Source: Gammaproteobacteria bacterium Ga0074134
Lineage (GTDB): Bacteria > Pseudomonadota > Gammaproteobacteria > Ga0077554 > Ga007554
Assembly (NCBI GenBank): GCA_001464965.1
Contig: LNEJ01000045.1
Location: 1-64,000 of the forward strand
Direction of reading: 5' to 3'
DNA: 64,000 nt
The notes below the pieces were generated by a model. That model saw nothing but the letters and a program-made list of their open reading frames with translations, was not told the origin of the DNA and did not search any database. A program made the position numbers and the translations under genes. Shown here piece by piece: positions 35,010 to 47,530 of the stretch (the first letter of the stretch is position 1; every line of letters starts with the position of its first letter).

Positions 35010-36083
35010 TCAAAACCACTTCTTGCGCTTGAAGTACACCAGCATCCCTCCCATCATGCCAGCGATGATTAGCCAGGCGAACAGGTAGCCATATTTCCAT
35101 TCAAGCTCCGGCATATTCCACGGACTGGCCGCGTGATCGAAATTCATGCCATACACGCCAACGACAAAAGTGGGCGGAATGAACAGCGTGGCAATGACCG
35201 TCAGCACGCGCATGACATCATTGAGGCGCATGCTCACGCTGGAGAGATATACGTCCAGCATGCTCGCCATGATGTCCCGGTAGGTTTCCAGCAGATCCAT
35301 AATCTGGATAGTGTGATCGTAGCAGTCGCGCAGATAGGTTTTGGTGTTCTCGTGGATCAGGGTATGATCGCCACGCAGCAGTGAATTGAGCACCTCACGC
35401 TGCGGCCACAGCATGCGGCGCAGCAGCAGTAATTCACGCTTGATATGGTGAATGGTATGCAGGGTTTGTTTGCTGGGCTTGTCCAGCAATTCCTCTTCCA
35501 GTTCTTCCACCCACTCCCCGACATCCTCCAGTACGGGGAAGCCCTGGTCGATGATCACGTCCAGCAACGCATACAGCAGATGATCCGGGCCGCCCGCGCG
35601 AATATGGCCACTATGGTTGCGCAGCCTCTTGCGCACGAGATCGAAAGGATCTTCCAACCCGTCGTGAAAACTCACGACAAAATTGCTGCCCACGAACATG
35701 CTGATCTGCTCGGTGATGATCGAGCCGTTGCGCCGCACGGGGAGGCTCATCACCACGAACAGTTGATCGTTATAAGTTTCCGACTTGGGCCGCTGGCCGG
35801 TATTGAGCACATCTTCCAGAGCCAACGGATGCAGGTTAAATGCATCGCCGATCTGGCGTAACAGTGCTGGTTCCGCATGACCATGCAGGTGAATCCAGGT
35901 CATGGCGGGATGGACGAGATGCGGTAGGCATTCCTCGAATGTGAGATTTTCTTTCTCGATATATTCCGATACATCGTAATCGATGAGGCGGATATTGATC
36001 GACCTGGATGCGGCGGATTCGTCCGCAGTCAGCACTCCCGGTGGGGTGCCTGGCGGGTGGTAACGCTTGGTAAAGTAGCTCAT
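35010..36083 (-). CDS. corA: magnesium/cobalt transporter CorA
   Basis: C-terminal YGMNFDHAASPWNMPELEWKYGY (GMN motif) plus two TMs. Confidence 0.96.
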   Translation of the reverse strand: MSYFTKRYHPPGTPPGVLTADESAASRSINIRLIDYDVSEYIEKENLTFEECLPHLVHPAMTWIHLHGHAEPALLRQIGDAFNLHPLALEDVLNTGQRPKSETYNDQLFVVMSLPVRRNGSIITEQISMFVGSNFVVSFHDGLEDPFDLVRKRLRNHSGHIRAGGPDHLLYALLDVIIDQGFPVLEDVGEWVEELEEELLDKPSKQTLHTIHHIKRELLLLRRMLWPQREVLNSLLRGDHTLIHENTKTYLRDCYDHTIQIMDLLETYRDIMASMLDVYLSSVSMRLNDVMRVLTVIATLFIPPTFVVGVYGMNFDHAASPWNMPELEWKYGYLFAWLIIAGMMGGMLVYFKRKKWF

Positions 36084-36294
36084 TATCAGGTTGTAGCCGT
36101 ATTGAGACAGGGATTCTTGATGATTCTTGCAAAGAATACTTTACAAGCATTTCATTTTGTTCTATTAAAGGCAAGTGGTGTGTGCGGTATTATGCTGATG
36201 TAGTCATGGCTAATGTTTGCCGGAAAGCTGTCGCTATAGTGCACAACGCCATTCTTGTTGTTGGCGATATCCACTTTTAATCAAGGAGACACAA

Positions 36295-37419
36295 ATGCTC
36301 AGCCAGACAGACGAACCCCCCGGTAGCAACGTACACGCCAGCCGTCTCAAATGGAATGAGACCGACCGAACATCTGCAAAGAATATCGCGGTCTTGTCCA
36401 ACGAACTCTTCCCTAAAAATTATCTCGCGATTGAGGGATACCGGCTCTACCCCTTCACTGTCGAAGTCAAACCCCTCTTCAACCGCTATCAGCAGCACCT
36501 CCAGGTCACTCTCTCCGATTATACGTTCGCCAATAACATTATCTGGCTGTCGCGGATGAGCGCCTTTTACCAGATTATCGAAGATTGCTTCTGTCTGTTC
36601 AGCCTCAACGGCAATTGCCTGACCATGCTGCTGCCGCCACTGGGTGACCCATCGCGCCAAGCGCGCGCCCTGGAGGCGTGTTTCGAGATCATGGACGGCT
36701 ATAACCCATCCCCCTATCTCAGCGCGGTGGAGTATGTTTACCGTGACTTTCTGGCAGTATTGAATATTGATGTCAACGCCGAAAGTGGCGAAGATAGTCT
36801 GCCCGCGCTAACCAACAACCAATGGCTGGTGGAGCGCGCACTGCCGGATTATATTTACTCCACGGAGGATCTGATCGAGCTCAAAGGCAATCCCTACAAG
36901 ACCAAGCGCAGCGAGATCAATCAATTCCGGCGCAGCTACCCCGATCACCGGCTGGAAGTGCTGGGGCCGCAGCATTGGGAAGGGATCCGCGCCCTGATGG
37001 ACACCTGGCTGAAAAATCGCATCCAATACCTTACTGGCGACGCCATCGCCGATTTCTTCTATACCGTCGAGATGGAGCGCAAGGCCATTGAGCGGGCCAT
37101 AGAGCACTATGGCCGGCTGGATTTGCAGGGCTTGTGCCTGTTTATCGGCGATACGCTCGAAGGATTCACCTTCGGCGAGCGCATTACTTCGACCGTGGCC
37201 AGCGTGCTGGTCGAAAAAACCAACTTCGCCATCCTCGGTTCAGCGCAGTTTCTGTTCCGCGAGTTTGCCAAAATGTATCGCGACTGCGTGCATATCAATG
37301 TCGGCGACGACCTTGGCCTTGAAAATCTGCGCCGGGTAAAAATGAGCTACCGCCCCGTGCTGTTCGGAGAAAAGTTTACGCTACGCCACCTTGCGGCGGG
37401 GGACGGCTTCCCTTCCTGA
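36295..37419 (+). CDS. DUF2156 / phosphatidylglycerol lysyltransferase-like domain protein
   Basis: ~375 aa; KGNPYKTKRSEINQFRRSYPDHRLEVL...HINVGDDLGLENLRRVKMSYRP. Confidence 0.75.
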   Translation: MLSQTDEPPGSNVHASRLKWNETDRTSAKNIAVLSNELFPKNYLAIEGYRLYPFTVEVKPLFNRYQQHLQVTLSDYTFANNIIWLSRMSAFYQIIEDCFCLFSLNGNCLTMLLPPLGDPSRQARALEACFEIMDGYNPSPYLSAVEYVYRDFLAVLNIDVNAESGEDSLPALTNNQWLVERALPDYIYSTEDLIELKGNPYKTKRSEINQFRRSYPDHRLEVLGPQHWEGIRALMDTWLKNRIQYLTGDAIADFFYTVEMERKAIERAIEHYGRLDLQGLCLFIGDTLEGFTFGERITSTVASVLVEKTNFAILGSAQFLFREFAKMYRDCVHINVGDDLGLENLRRVKMSYRPVLFGEKFTLRHLAAGDGFPS

Positions 37420-37429
37420 TTTTCTGATA

Positions 37430-37873
37430 ATGCGCGCAACAATACGTCCAGCCGTGCCGGAAGACCTTGATGCGCTGGTGCGGCTGGAAACAGTATTCCC
37501 CGGTGACTGCATCAGCCGGAAAAGTTTCCGGCATCTGCTCACGCGCGGCCATGCTGCGATCTGGGTGTACGATGGGGGTCAAGGGGTCGTCGGCAACGCC
37601 GTTGTTCTTTACCGGCGGCGCTCCGTCAGCGCGCGGGTCTACTCGCTGGTGGTAGATCCAGCCTGCCAAGGTCGCGGCATCGCCCGCGCCTTGCTCGAAG
37701 CCGCCGAACAGGCCGCCGCCGCAAAGGGCTGCACCACCATGCGTCTGGAGGTGCGCGCCGACAATGAGGCGGCCATACGGCTCTACCGCAAGGCCGGCTA
37801 TCTGCCAGACGGGCGAGTCGACAATTATTATGACGACGGAATGGCCGCGCAACGGCTGCGCAAATCCATTTAG
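37430..37873 (+). CDS. GNAT family N-acetyltransferase (RimI-like)
   Basis: SLVVDPACQGRGIARALLEAAEQAAAAKGCTTMRLEVRADNEAAIRLYRKAGY. Confidence 0.92.
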   Translation: MRATIRPAVPEDLDALVRLETVFPGDCISRKSFRHLLTRGHAAIWVYDGGQGVVGNAVVLYRRRSVSARVYSLVVDPACQGRGIARALLEAAEQAAAAKGCTTMRLEVRADNEAAIRLYRKAGYLPDGRVDNYYDDGMAAQRLRKSI

Positions 37874-37907
37874 TTTTGCATGGGATTGTGCCGGTGTTGC
37901 TGAGTCG

Positions 37908-37931
37908 TGCTTTGTGACACAGTAGGACTAC
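37908..37931. repeat. solo terminal arm of the palindromic repeat family
   Basis: gctttgtgacacagtaggactac matches the right end of the 42864-43006 copy (gctttgtgacacagtagaactac). Confidence 0.7.
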
Positions 37932-37986
37932 TCGCCTCTAATCGTTTGCACCTGCTATAATCATCCCGTTATTTTCCATCCATTTT

Positions 37987-38853
37987 GTGCGTGGGCATGG
38001 CTGCGGTGGAATGCAGGCTGTGCGGCAAGGTGCTCTACCAGTGTCAAACAACAATGATGAGCTCATCGTAAAAATCCGTGGCCTGCGTTTCGCGCATGGC
38101 GCCCGCGTGATTTTTGATGGCGTGGATATTGACATTCCGCGCGGCAAAATCACATCCATCATGGGTCCTAGCGGCACCGGCAAGACCACGCTGCTGAAAT
38201 TGATTGGCGGCCAGTTGCAGCCCAATGCGGGCAGCGTCGTGGTGGACGGCGAGGATGTCAATAAAATTTCCCGTGACGCGCTGTTCCGCTTGCGCAAGCG
38301 CATGAGTCTGCTGTTCCAGACCGGCGCGCTATTTACCGATCTCACTGTATTTGAAAATGTGGCTTTTCCACTGCGTGAACATACCCGTTTGCCCGAGTCG
38401 ATACTACGCGACCTGGTGCTGATGAAGCTGGAGGCGGTAGGGTTGCGCGGTGCGCGGGATCTGCTGCCTGCCGAGCTGTCCGGCGGCATGGCGCGGCGCG
38501 TGGCGCTGGCCAGGGCAATCGCGCTGGACCCGATGATGATCATGTATGATGAGCCCTTCACCGGCCAGGATCCAATCACTGTGGGCGTGATCATGCAGCT
38601 TATCCGTATGCTCAACGATACCTTGGGACTTACCAGTATCATAGTCTCCCATGATGTGCATGAGTTAACGATGATCTGTGACCATATGTATATGATTTCA
38701 GGCGGCAAGGTGGTTGGACACGGGACGCCCGGTGATATGGCCCATTCGGAATCAGGCTGGGTGCGGCAGTTTATGGCCGGATTACCGGATGGCCCGGTGC
38801 CGTTCCACTATCCTGCACCGGATTACGCCGATGACCTGCTGGCCGGGGCGTAA
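37987..38853 (+). CDS. mlaF: phospholipid ABC transporter ATP-binding protein MlaF
   Basis: [37 protein letters not shown]; start may be GTG 38041. Confidence 0.95.
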   Translation: MRGHGCGGMQAVRQGALPVSNNNDELIVKIRGLRFAHGARVIFDGVDIDIPRGKITSIMGPSGTGKTTLLKLIGGQLQPNAGSVVVDGEDVNKISRDALFRLRKRMSLLFQTGALFTDLTVFENVAFPLREHTRLPESILRDLVLMKLEAVGLRGARDLLPAELSGGMARRVALARAIALDPMMIMYDEPFTGQDPITVGVIMQLIRMLNDTLGLTSIIVSHDVHELTMICDHMYMISGGKVVGHGTPGDMAHSESGWVRQFMAGLPDGPVPFHYPAPDYADDLLAGA

Positions 38854-38882
38854 GCAATGACAACACATTTCATATCTGGAGT

Positions 38883-39674
38883 ATGCGCTGCATGATGGAT
38901 TGGTTGCAGCGGCTGGGCAGTACAAGCCTGAGTGTTTTTGAACGGTTGGGGCGTGGCAATCTGTTCCTGTTGCGCGTGCTGGCGGCCTTGCCCAGCCTCG
39001 TGCCGCGCCCAGGGCTGGTGATTGCGCAGCTTTATTCGGTGGGCGTGCTGTCGATGATGCTGATTGTCATCTCCGGGCTCAATGTGGGCATGGTGCTCGG
39101 CCTGCAAGGATATAATACCCTGGTGGATTTTGGCTCCGAGGAATCCCTGGGCCAGCTGGTTGCACTGTCGCTGGTGCGTGAATTGGGGCCGGTTGTGGCG
39201 GCGCTGCTGTTCGCCGGGCGCGCCGGTTCAGCATTGACCGCCGAGATCGGGCTGATGAAGGCCACTGAGCAACTCTCCGGGATGGAGATGATGGCGGTCG
39301 ATCCGCTCAAGCGTGTGGTCGCGCCCCGTTTTATTGCCGGCATCATTTCCATGCCGCTGCTGGCCGCAATGTTCAGCGCGGTGGGTGTGCTGGGCGGTTT
39401 TTTTGTCGGTGTCGGCCTGCTCGGCGTAGACAGCGGGGCGTTCTGGTCGCAAATGCAGTCCAAGGTTGACCTGTATGACGACATCCTCAACGGTGTGATC
39501 AAGAGCGTTGTGTTCGGCTTTGTGGCGGCCTGGATCGCCGTTTTTGAAGGTTACGACGCAGTGCCGAACACGGAAGGCGTGAGCCGCGCCACCACGCGCA
39601 CTGTGGTGCATACGGCGTTTGCCGTGTTGGGGCTGGATTTCATATTAACTGCGCTGATGTTTGGGAACGAATAA
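38883..39674 (+). CDS. mlaE: phospholipid ABC transporter permease MlaE
   Basis: [35 protein letters not shown]. Confidence 0.96.
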   Translation: MRCMMDWLQRLGSTSLSVFERLGRGNLFLLRVLAALPSLVPRPGLVIAQLYSVGVLSMMLIVISGLNVGMVLGLQGYNTLVDFGSEESLGQLVALSLVRELGPVVAALLFAGRAGSALTAEIGLMKATEQLSGMEMMAVDPLKRVVAPRFIAGIISMPLLAAMFSAVGVLGGFFVGVGLLGVDSGAFWSQMQSKVDLYDDILNGVIKSVVFGFVAAWIAVFEGYDAVPNTEGVSRATTRTVVHTAFAVLGLDFILTALMFGNE

Positions 39675-39675
39675 A

Positions 39676-40170
39676 ATGATGCAGAAGCGAACTATGGAGA
39701 TTGGAGTGGGCGTGTTCGTTGCGGCGGGCATTGCCGCACTGGTGATGCTGGCCATGAAGGTCAGCAACCTGGCCGCCTTTACCAACCAGCAAGGCTATGA
39801 AATTACCGCGCGGTTTGAAAATATTGGCGGACTCAAAGAGCGCTCGGCGGTAACTGTGGCGGGCGTGCGCATTGGCCGGGTGAAGTCGATCGTGTTTGAC
39901 GATAAAGACTACGAGGCTGTGGTCACGATGAATATCGAATCCCAGCATGACCGGTTGCCCGCCGACACCTCGGCAAGCATTTTGACGGCGGGGCTGCTGG
40001 GTGAGCAATATGTGGCGCTGGAGCCGGGTGGTGACGAAGCCTTTCTGAAGCCGGGCGGAGATATCAAGCTTACTCAGTCGGCAATCATTCTGGAAAAGAT
40101 GGTGGGTCAATTCTTATTTGACAAGGCTGCCGGTGGTGGTGGGAAAAAAGAAGAAGGGGCTGCGCCGTGA
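39676..40170 (+). CDS. mlaD: MCE-domain protein MlaD
   Basis: TMEIGVGVFVAAGIAALVMLAMKVS...VTVAGVRIGRVKSIVFDD. Confidence 0.95.
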   Translation: MMQKRTMEIGVGVFVAAGIAALVMLAMKVSNLAAFTNQQGYEITARFENIGGLKERSAVTVAGVRIGRVKSIVFDDKDYEAVVTMNIESQHDRLPADTSASILTAGLLGEQYVALEPGGDEAFLKPGGDIKLTQSAIILEKMVGQFLFDKAAGGGGKKEEGAAP

Positions 40171-41531
40171 TGCGGGTCGGATTAGCGGGGTTGGTGGGGT
40201 TGCTGGCCTGTGCCAATGTGGCGGCGGAATCCGTGCCGCTGACGCTGGAGCAGGCGACAGCGCGCGCCTTGCAGACAGATCCGCGCGTCACCGAGCGCCA
40301 GCGCCTCGTCGATGCTGCGCAAGCGCTGCTTGCCGAAGTCAACGGCAACGAGGGCTGGCGGTTTGACGCCAATACCTTTCTCGCGGTGTCACCGGGCGTG
40401 AACGGCAACATATTCAGGGGCGGCGACTGCGCCCCTGGCAGCTGTACCCTGCGTTCCGACAGGTATGACTTGAGCAATGGTTTTTCGCCTTGGGTCAATC
40501 TGCAGATGACCATTCTCAAACCCCTATATACCTTTGGCAAGGTCGAAAATTACGCTGCCGCCGCGCGTGCCAATATCGAAGTGAAGGATAACGATGTGCG
40601 CCTGCAGCGCGCCACGACGATTTTGGATGTAAAGCGCGCCTACTACGGTTGTCTGGCGGCGCGTGACGCGCGGTTGTTTTTATCGGACGTCAAGGAGCGT
40701 GTTGCCAAGACCATCGATCTGGCCAAAAAATGGCTGGATGAGGGGCAGGGTGACATCAGGCAGGCCGACGTATTCGCGCTTCAGGCCGCGCATTCGCTGG
40801 TGAGCAGATACATAGCCCAAGCCGAAGGCATGGAGAAAGTCGCCAACGATGGATTGAAGGTGCTCACCGGCATCGCTGCGCAAGATGAGATTCAGCTTGC
40901 CGACGACATCTTGGCTCCGGTGCCGTTGCCTGAAGCCAAATTAGCCGAGCTCCAGGATCAGGCGCTGGCCAATCGGCCTGAGATGAAGCAGGTGGATGCG
41001 GGATTGCGCGCCCGCCGCGCCTTGGTGGAGGCACGCCAGGCCGACAAATTGCCAAACGTGTATGCGGGTGTGGCAGGGATTCTTTCTTATTCACCCAACC
41101 GCGATAATCTTAAAAACCCGTACATCTATGATCCTTTCAACACGGCCGGTTTGACGCCGATGGTCGGTCTCCAGTGGGCTTGGCAGCCGCGGGCGCAGGA
41201 TGCAAAAGTTGCGCAAGAGCAGGCGGAGCTGAATGCGTTGCTCGCCAAGTCGGATTTTGCCCGGCACGGTATCCCATTCCAGGTGGCGGAGCAATACCAC
41301 CAGATGCAGGCGGATTCTAAGGCGGTGCGGGAGCTGAGCGAAGGCAGCCGCAATGCACGGCGCTGGATGATCGGGCGCTATGCGGATTTTGAAGCTGGTC
41401 TTGAAACAGCGGATCGGGTCATCACCGCCTTCCAGGGATACGTGCTGGCACAGACTGACTATATCAAGACAGTTTATGATTTCAACATGCATGTAGCACA
41501 ATTGCGGAATGTAACCGGAGCGGATCAATGA
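40167..41531 (+). CDS. TolC family outer membrane protein
   Basis: signal peptide; ~450 aa alpha-helical repeat protein (PLTLEQATARALQTDPRV... ; NRPEMKQVDAGLRARRALVEARQADKLPNVYAG). Confidence 0.88.
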   Translation: MMRVGLAGLVGLLACANVAAESVPLTLEQATARALQTDPRVTERQRLVDAAQALLAEVNGNEGWRFDANTFLAVSPGVNGNIFRGGDCAPGSCTLRSDRYDLSNGFSPWVNLQMTILKPLYTFGKVENYAAAARANIEVKDNDVRLQRATTILDVKRAYYGCLAARDARLFLSDVKERVAKTIDLAKKWLDEGQGDIRQADVFALQAAHSLVSRYIAQAEGMEKVANDGLKVLTGIAAQDEIQLADDILAPVPLPEAKLAELQDQALANRPEMKQVDAGLRARRALVEARQADKLPNVYAGVAGILSYSPNRDNLKNPYIYDPFNTAGLTPMVGLQWAWQPRAQDAKVAQEQAELNALLAKSDFARHGIPFQVAEQYHQMQADSKAVRELSEGSRNARRWMIGRYADFEAGLETADRVITAFQGYVLAQTDYIKTVYDFNMHVAQLRNVTGADQ

Positions 41532-42157
41532 AAAAGTGGATTGTTGTGATGCTGTTGCTGTGTATGGCGGGGTTTGCGCCAGCAGGCGTAAGCGCCAACG
41601 TGCCTCAGCCGCCGCAGGATATGGTGAAGCAAACCGCCGACAGCATGCTTGCCAAGCTCAAAGAAGAAAGGGCTGTGATACGTAAGGATCCAGGCCGGAT
41701 TTACGATTTGGTCAGCAGCATCGTTCTGCCGCACTTCGATTTTGAGCGCATGTCTTCGTGGGTGCTGGGCAAGCATTGGCGCACCGCCACCCCAGCGCAG
41801 AAAAAGCGCTTCAGCGAGGAGTTCCGCAATCTACTGGTGCGTACCTATGCCACCTCGTTGACCGAATATACCGATCGCAAGATTAACTACCTGCCGTTTC
41901 GCGCCGACCCTAACGATACCGACGTGACGGTGCGTACCGAGGTGGCACAGCCAGGCGCCGCGCCGATCCCTATCGATTACCGGCTGGCCCTCACGGGTGA
42001 CGAGTGGAAGGTGTACGACGTCTCCATCGACAGCGTCAGCCTGGTGACAAATTACCGCACCACGTTTGCCAATCAGATCCGGCAAGAAGGGCTAGACAAG
42101 CTTATCGAAAAACTCGCTGCGCGCAACGAGAAATCCAGCGTGTCTTCCGCCAAATGA
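41528..42157 (+). CDS. mlaC: phospholipid-binding protein MlaC
   Basis: VLPHFDFERMSSWVLGKHWRTATPAQKKRFSEEFRNLLVRTYATSL. Confidence 0.95.
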   Translation: MKKWIVVMLLLCMAGFAPAGVSANVPQPPQDMVKQTADSMLAKLKEERAVIRKDPGRIYDLVSSIVLPHFDFERMSSWVLGKHWRTATPAQKKRFSEEFRNLLVRTYATSLTEYTDRKINYLPFRADPNDTDVTVRTEVAQPGAAPIPIDYRLALTGDEWKVYDVSIDSVSLVTNYRTTFANQIRQEGLDKLIEKLAARNEKSSVSSAK

Positions 42158-42453
42158 GCGATGTTGAGATCAAGCCGTTAGGCGATGGCGGCTTTCTGTT
42201 ATCCGGCGCGCTGACCTTCGACACTGTGCCCGCCCTGTGGCGTCAAAGCGCCGCGCAGTTTAATAATGCTGATGCGCTTACGCTGGACTTGCAGGGGATT
42301 ACTCATACCGACAGCGCCGGTCTTGCCCTGCTCATAGAGTGGATGCGCGCCGCCCGCAGCCGGAACAAAACCATTGCCTTCAGAAATATCCCTCCCCAAA
42401 TGCTGGCTATCGCCAAAGTCAGCGGCGTGGAGCAGATCCTTCCGCTTTTGTAG
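42154..42453 (+). CDS. mlaB: STAS domain protein MlaB
   Basis: LTLDLQGITHTDSAGLALLIEWMRAARS. Confidence 0.92.
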   Translation: MSDVEIKPLGDGGFLLSGALTFDTVPALWRQSAAQFNNADALTLDLQGITHTDSAGLALLIEWMRAARSRNKTIAFRNIPPQMLAIAKVSGVEQILPLL

Positions 42454-42555
42454 TGGAGTAAGGGTTATGGGTTATAAAGTTCCTGGCTCGGCGCCATGCT
42501 CTTCATATGTTTGATACAATAGCCATATTTGGTAGACGAAAGCAGAGGGTTTCAA

Positions 42556-42801
42556 ATGCAGGCAGAGGATATCAAACGTCTTATTGAGGCGGGGTTGCCC
42601 GATTGCCAGGCACAGGTTAAGGGGGATGATGGTGTCCACTTCGAGGCGGTTATCGTTTCGGGCGCCTTCGAGGGCAAGGGCATGCTCGCCCAGCATAAAA
42701 TGGTTTATGCCACGCTGGGCGACCTCATGCATTCGGCGATACATGCCTTATCCATGCGCACGTATACCCCGCAGGAGTGGGAAAAGATGCGCGCGCAGTG
42801 A
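42556..42801 (+). CDS. ibaG: BolA family protein (IbaG-like)
   Basis: MQAEDIKRLIEAGLPDCQAQVKGDDGVHFEAVIVSGAFEGKGMLAQHKMVYATLGD. Confidence 0.9.
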   Translation: MQAEDIKRLIEAGLPDCQAQVKGDDGVHFEAVIVSGAFEGKGMLAQHKMVYATLGDLMHSAIHALSMRTYTPQEWEKMRAQ

Positions 42802-42863
42802 GTTCGCAGGTAATGCGGCTTGGCGCCGGCAACAACCGGCGTTGATTCAGATTTGCCACCTCC

Positions 42864-44303
<1,440 letters not shown>

Positions 44304-44315
44304 CAAATCGCGCTT

Positions 44316-44356
44316 CCCCCCTCTCCCGCTTGCGGGAGAGGGTTGGGGAGAGGGTG
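44316..44356. repeat. CCCTCTCCC-loop-GGGAGAGGG palindromic repeat (intergenic copy)
   Basis: cccccctctcccgcttgcgggagagggttggggagagggtg. Confidence 0.85.
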
Positions 44357-44426
44357 AACGCGTAACACCCGTTATTATGTGGAATATTAAAGCTCGAATT
44401 GACCGATCCCTAAGCCCCGGCACCTG

Positions 44427-45077
44427 ATGAACACCACACTCACCATCGCCCTCTCCAAGGGGCGCATCTTCAAAGAAACGCTACCGTTGCTGGCGCATGC
44501 CGGCATCGTGCCGGTCGATGACCCCGATACCAGCCGCAAACTCATTCTCGATACCAACCATCCCGAGATCAAGCTCGTGATCATTCGCGCTTCCGACGTG
44601 CCGACCTATGTGGAGTACGGTGCCGCCGATGTGGGCGTGGCGGGCAAGGACGTATTGATGGAGCACGGCGGCGACGGTTTGTACGAGCCTCTGGACCTGA
44701 AAATCGCGCGCTGCCGGTTGATGCTGGCGGGCCCCGCATCGGGGAAAAATGGCGAGGCGCGCATGCGTATCGCCACCAAATATGTCGCGTCCACGCGGCG
44801 TTATTTCGCCGCGCAGGGCAAGCAGGTGGAGATCATCAAGCTCTATGGCTCGATGGAGCTCGCGCCGCTGGTGGGGCTGGCGGACCGCATCGTCGATGTC
44901 GTGGACACCGGTAATACCCTGCGGGCCAATGGCCTGGAGCCGCTTGAGCATATCGCCGACATCAGCTCGCGCCTCATCGTCAACAAGGCATCAATGAAGA
45001 TGAAGCATGCCGCGGTCAAAACCTTGATTGAGCGTATTGGTGAGGCGGTCGCCGCCAAAGAAAAAACGAAGGTGTGA
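44427..45077 (+). CDS. hisG: ATP phosphoribosyltransferase
   Basis: [18 protein letters not shown]...[14 protein letters not shown]; short-form HisG. Confidence 0.97.
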   Translation: MNTTLTIALSKGRIFKETLPLLAHAGIVPVDDPDTSRKLILDTNHPEIKLVIIRASDVPTYVEYGAADVGVAGKDVLMEHGGDGLYEPLDLKIARCRLMLAGPASGKNGEARMRIATKYVASTRRYFAAQGKQVEIIKLYGSMELAPLVGLADRIVDVVDTGNTLRANGLEPLEHIADISSRLIVNKASMKMKHAAVKTLIERIGEAVAAKEKTKV

Positions 45078-45080
45078 GCC

Positions 45081-46385
45081 ATGGTTGATATCCAGCGATT
45101 GAATACAACGCAAGCGGAATTCTGGACGCAGCTCGAACAGCGCCTGGCCTGGGAGAGCGTCTCCGATGAGGCGGTGACGCGCACCGTGCGCGACATCCTG
45201 TCCGATGTGCGTAAGCGTGGCGATGCGGCGGTGCTCGAATACACCAACCGCTTCGACCGGATGAGCGCGGCACACTTTGACGAGCTGGAGATAGCGCAGA
45301 CTAGCCTGCGGCAGGCATTGGGGAGAATCCCCGGCGCACAGCGCGAGGCGCTGGAGTTTGCCGTTTCCCGGCTGCGTGCTTACCATGCACATCAAAAACA
45401 GGAATCGTGGTCATATACCGAAGCCGATGGCACAGTGCTCGGCCAGCAGGTAACGGCATTGGAGCGCGTCGGGCTGTATGTGCCCGGCGGCAAGGCGACT
45501 TACCCTTCCTCTGTGTTAATGAACGCCATTCCTGCCAAGGTGGCGGGCGTATCGGAGCTGATCATGGTGGTGCCCACGCCGGATGGTCAGGTGAATGACC
45601 TGGTGCTGGCGGCGGCGGCGATTGTCGGTGTGGACCGCGTGTTTGCCATCGGCGGGGCGCAGGCGGTGGCGGCGCTCGCCTATGGCACGCAAAGCGTACC
45701 GCAGGTAGACAAAATCGTCGGTCCTGGCAATATCTACGTCGCCACTGCGAAGGGCATGGTGTACGGTACGGTGGGTATCGACATGATTGCTGGCCCCTCG
45801 GAGATCCTGGTGATCTGCGATGGCCGCACCGAGCCGGACTGGATCGCCATGGACCTGTTCTCGCAGGCCGAGCATGACGAGGATGCGCAGTCGATCCTGG
45901 TGTGCCCCGATGCTGCCTATCTTGATCAGGTGCAGGCCAGCATCAACCGCCTGCTGCCCGGCATGGAACGCGCTGCGGTGATTGAAAAATCACTCGCCTC
46001 GCGCGGCGCGATGATCCATGTGCGCGATATGGACGAGGCTATTGCCGTTGCCAATTTTATCGCCCCCGAACACCTTGAGCTGTCAGTGGCGGATCCTCAG
46101 GCGATGGCCGCGCACATCCGCCATGCCGGTGCAATTTTCATGGGGCGTTACACTGCCGAGGCGGTGGGCGACTATTGCGCGGGCCCCAACCACGTGCTGC
46201 CCACGTCGCGCACGGCGCGTTTTTCATCGCCGCTCGGGGTGTATGATTTCCAGAAGCGCTCCAGCCTGATCATGTGTTCGGCGCAGGGCGCGTCTGAACT
46301 GGGCAAAACAGCATCACTGCTGGCTCGCGGCGAAGGCCTCACCGCACACGCGCGTTCGGCGGAATACCGGATCACCTCGAAATGA
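45081..46385 (+). CDS. hisD: histidinol dehydrogenase
   Basis: [27 protein letters not shown]. Confidence 0.97.
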   Translation: MVDIQRLNTTQAEFWTQLEQRLAWESVSDEAVTRTVRDILSDVRKRGDAAVLEYTNRFDRMSAAHFDELEIAQTSLRQALGRIPGAQREALEFAVSRLRAYHAHQKQESWSYTEADGTVLGQQVTALERVGLYVPGGKATYPSSVLMNAIPAKVAGVSELIMVVPTPDGQVNDLVLAAAAIVGVDRVFAIGGAQAVAALAYGTQSVPQVDKIVGPGNIYVATAKGMVYGTVGIDMIAGPSEILVICDGRTEPDWIAMDLFSQAEHDEDAQSILVCPDAAYLDQVQASINRLLPGMERAAVIEKSLASRGAMIHVRDMDEAIAVANFIAPEHLELSVADPQAMAAHIRHAGAIFMGRYTAEAVGDYCAGPNHVLPTSRTARFSSPLGVYDFQKRSSLIMCSAQGASELGKTASLLARGEGLTAHARSAEYRITSK

Positions 46386-47509
46386 ACGCAAAACCTGCCG
46401 TGAACAGTGGACAGGAACTGGGGGCCGGTGTGGCGCCAGATCGCGTCAGCCAATGGATACGTCCGCAGATCCGTTCCTTGTCGGCCTATCATGTGCCTGA
46501 TCCGGGAAACCTGATCAAGCTCGATGCCATGGAGAATCCCTACACCTGGCCGCGGCCGCTGGTTGATGAGTGGCTGGAGACGTTGCGCCACGCCAGCCTG
46601 AACCGCTACCCCGATCCCCAGGCGCACACCCTCAAGGCGCGCCTGCGCGAGGTATTGGACATACCGCAAGGGATGGATATCCTGCTTGGCAACGGCTCGG
46701 ATGAACTGATCCAGATGATCGCCATGGCGGTGGCCGCGCCGGGGCGTGCCGTGCTGTCGCCAGAGCCCAGTTTTTCCATGTACCGCATGATTGCCGCCTT
46801 CACCGGATTCGAGTACATCAGCGTGCCGCTCAATGCGGGTGATTTCACCCTGGATATGCCGGCGATGCGCGACGCGATTGCCCGCCATCAGCCTGCCGTG
46901 GTGTTTTTGTCCTATCCCAACAACCCCAGCGGTAATCTGTGGGATGCCGATGAGTTGTGCGAGCTAATTGCCGCCGCGCCTGGCCTGGTGGTGGTGGACG
47001 AGGCCTATAACGCCTTCGCTGATAGCACGTTCATGCCGCGGCTGGCGGACTTTGACAATCTGCTGGTGCTGCGCACCCTGTCCAAAATGGGCCTGGCGGG
47101 TCTGCGCCTGGGCGTGCTGGCCGGAGCCAAGGCGTGGCTGGATGAGTTTGACAAGATACGCCTGCCGTATAACATCGGCGTGCTGACGCAGACGAGCGCG
47201 GAATTTGCCTTGCGCCATTATGATGTGCTGGAAGCCCAGGCAGCGCAGATCCGCATCGGCCGCGAACAGCTTTTGGCGCGGATGCGCGCCCTGAACGGCA
47301 TCACCGCCTATCCCAGCCGCGCCAATTTCATCCTGTTCCGTGTGCCTGCCGGTCGCGCAGCAGAGATATTCGCGGCGATCAAGGCGGACGGCGTGCTGAT
47401 CAAAAGCATGCACGGCGCAAGCCCGCTGCTCAACGACTGCCTGCGGGTAACGGTGGGCACACCGGAGGAAAACGCGGCGTTTCTGGCGGCGTTGGCAAAG
47501 GTCATTTGA
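46382..47509 (+). CDS. hisC: histidinol-phosphate aminotransferase
   Basis: KLDAMENPY...[14 protein letters not shown]...[15 protein letters not shown]. Confidence 0.96.
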   Translation: MNAKPAVNSGQELGAGVAPDRVSQWIRPQIRSLSAYHVPDPGNLIKLDAMENPYTWPRPLVDEWLETLRHASLNRYPDPQAHTLKARLREVLDIPQGMDILLGNGSDELIQMIAMAVAAPGRAVLSPEPSFSMYRMIAAFTGFEYISVPLNAGDFTLDMPAMRDAIARHQPAVVFLSYPNNPSGNLWDADELCELIAAAPGLVVVDEAYNAFADSTFMPRLADFDNLLVLRTLSKMGLAGLRLGVLAGAKAWLDEFDKIRLPYNIGVLTQTSAEFALRHYDVLEAQAAQIRIGREQLLARMRALNGITAYPSRANFILFRVPAGRAAEIFAAIKADGVLIKSMHGASPLLNDCLRVTVGTPEENAAFLAALAKVI

Positions 47510-47530
47510 TATGAAAGTGGAGAAAAACCC

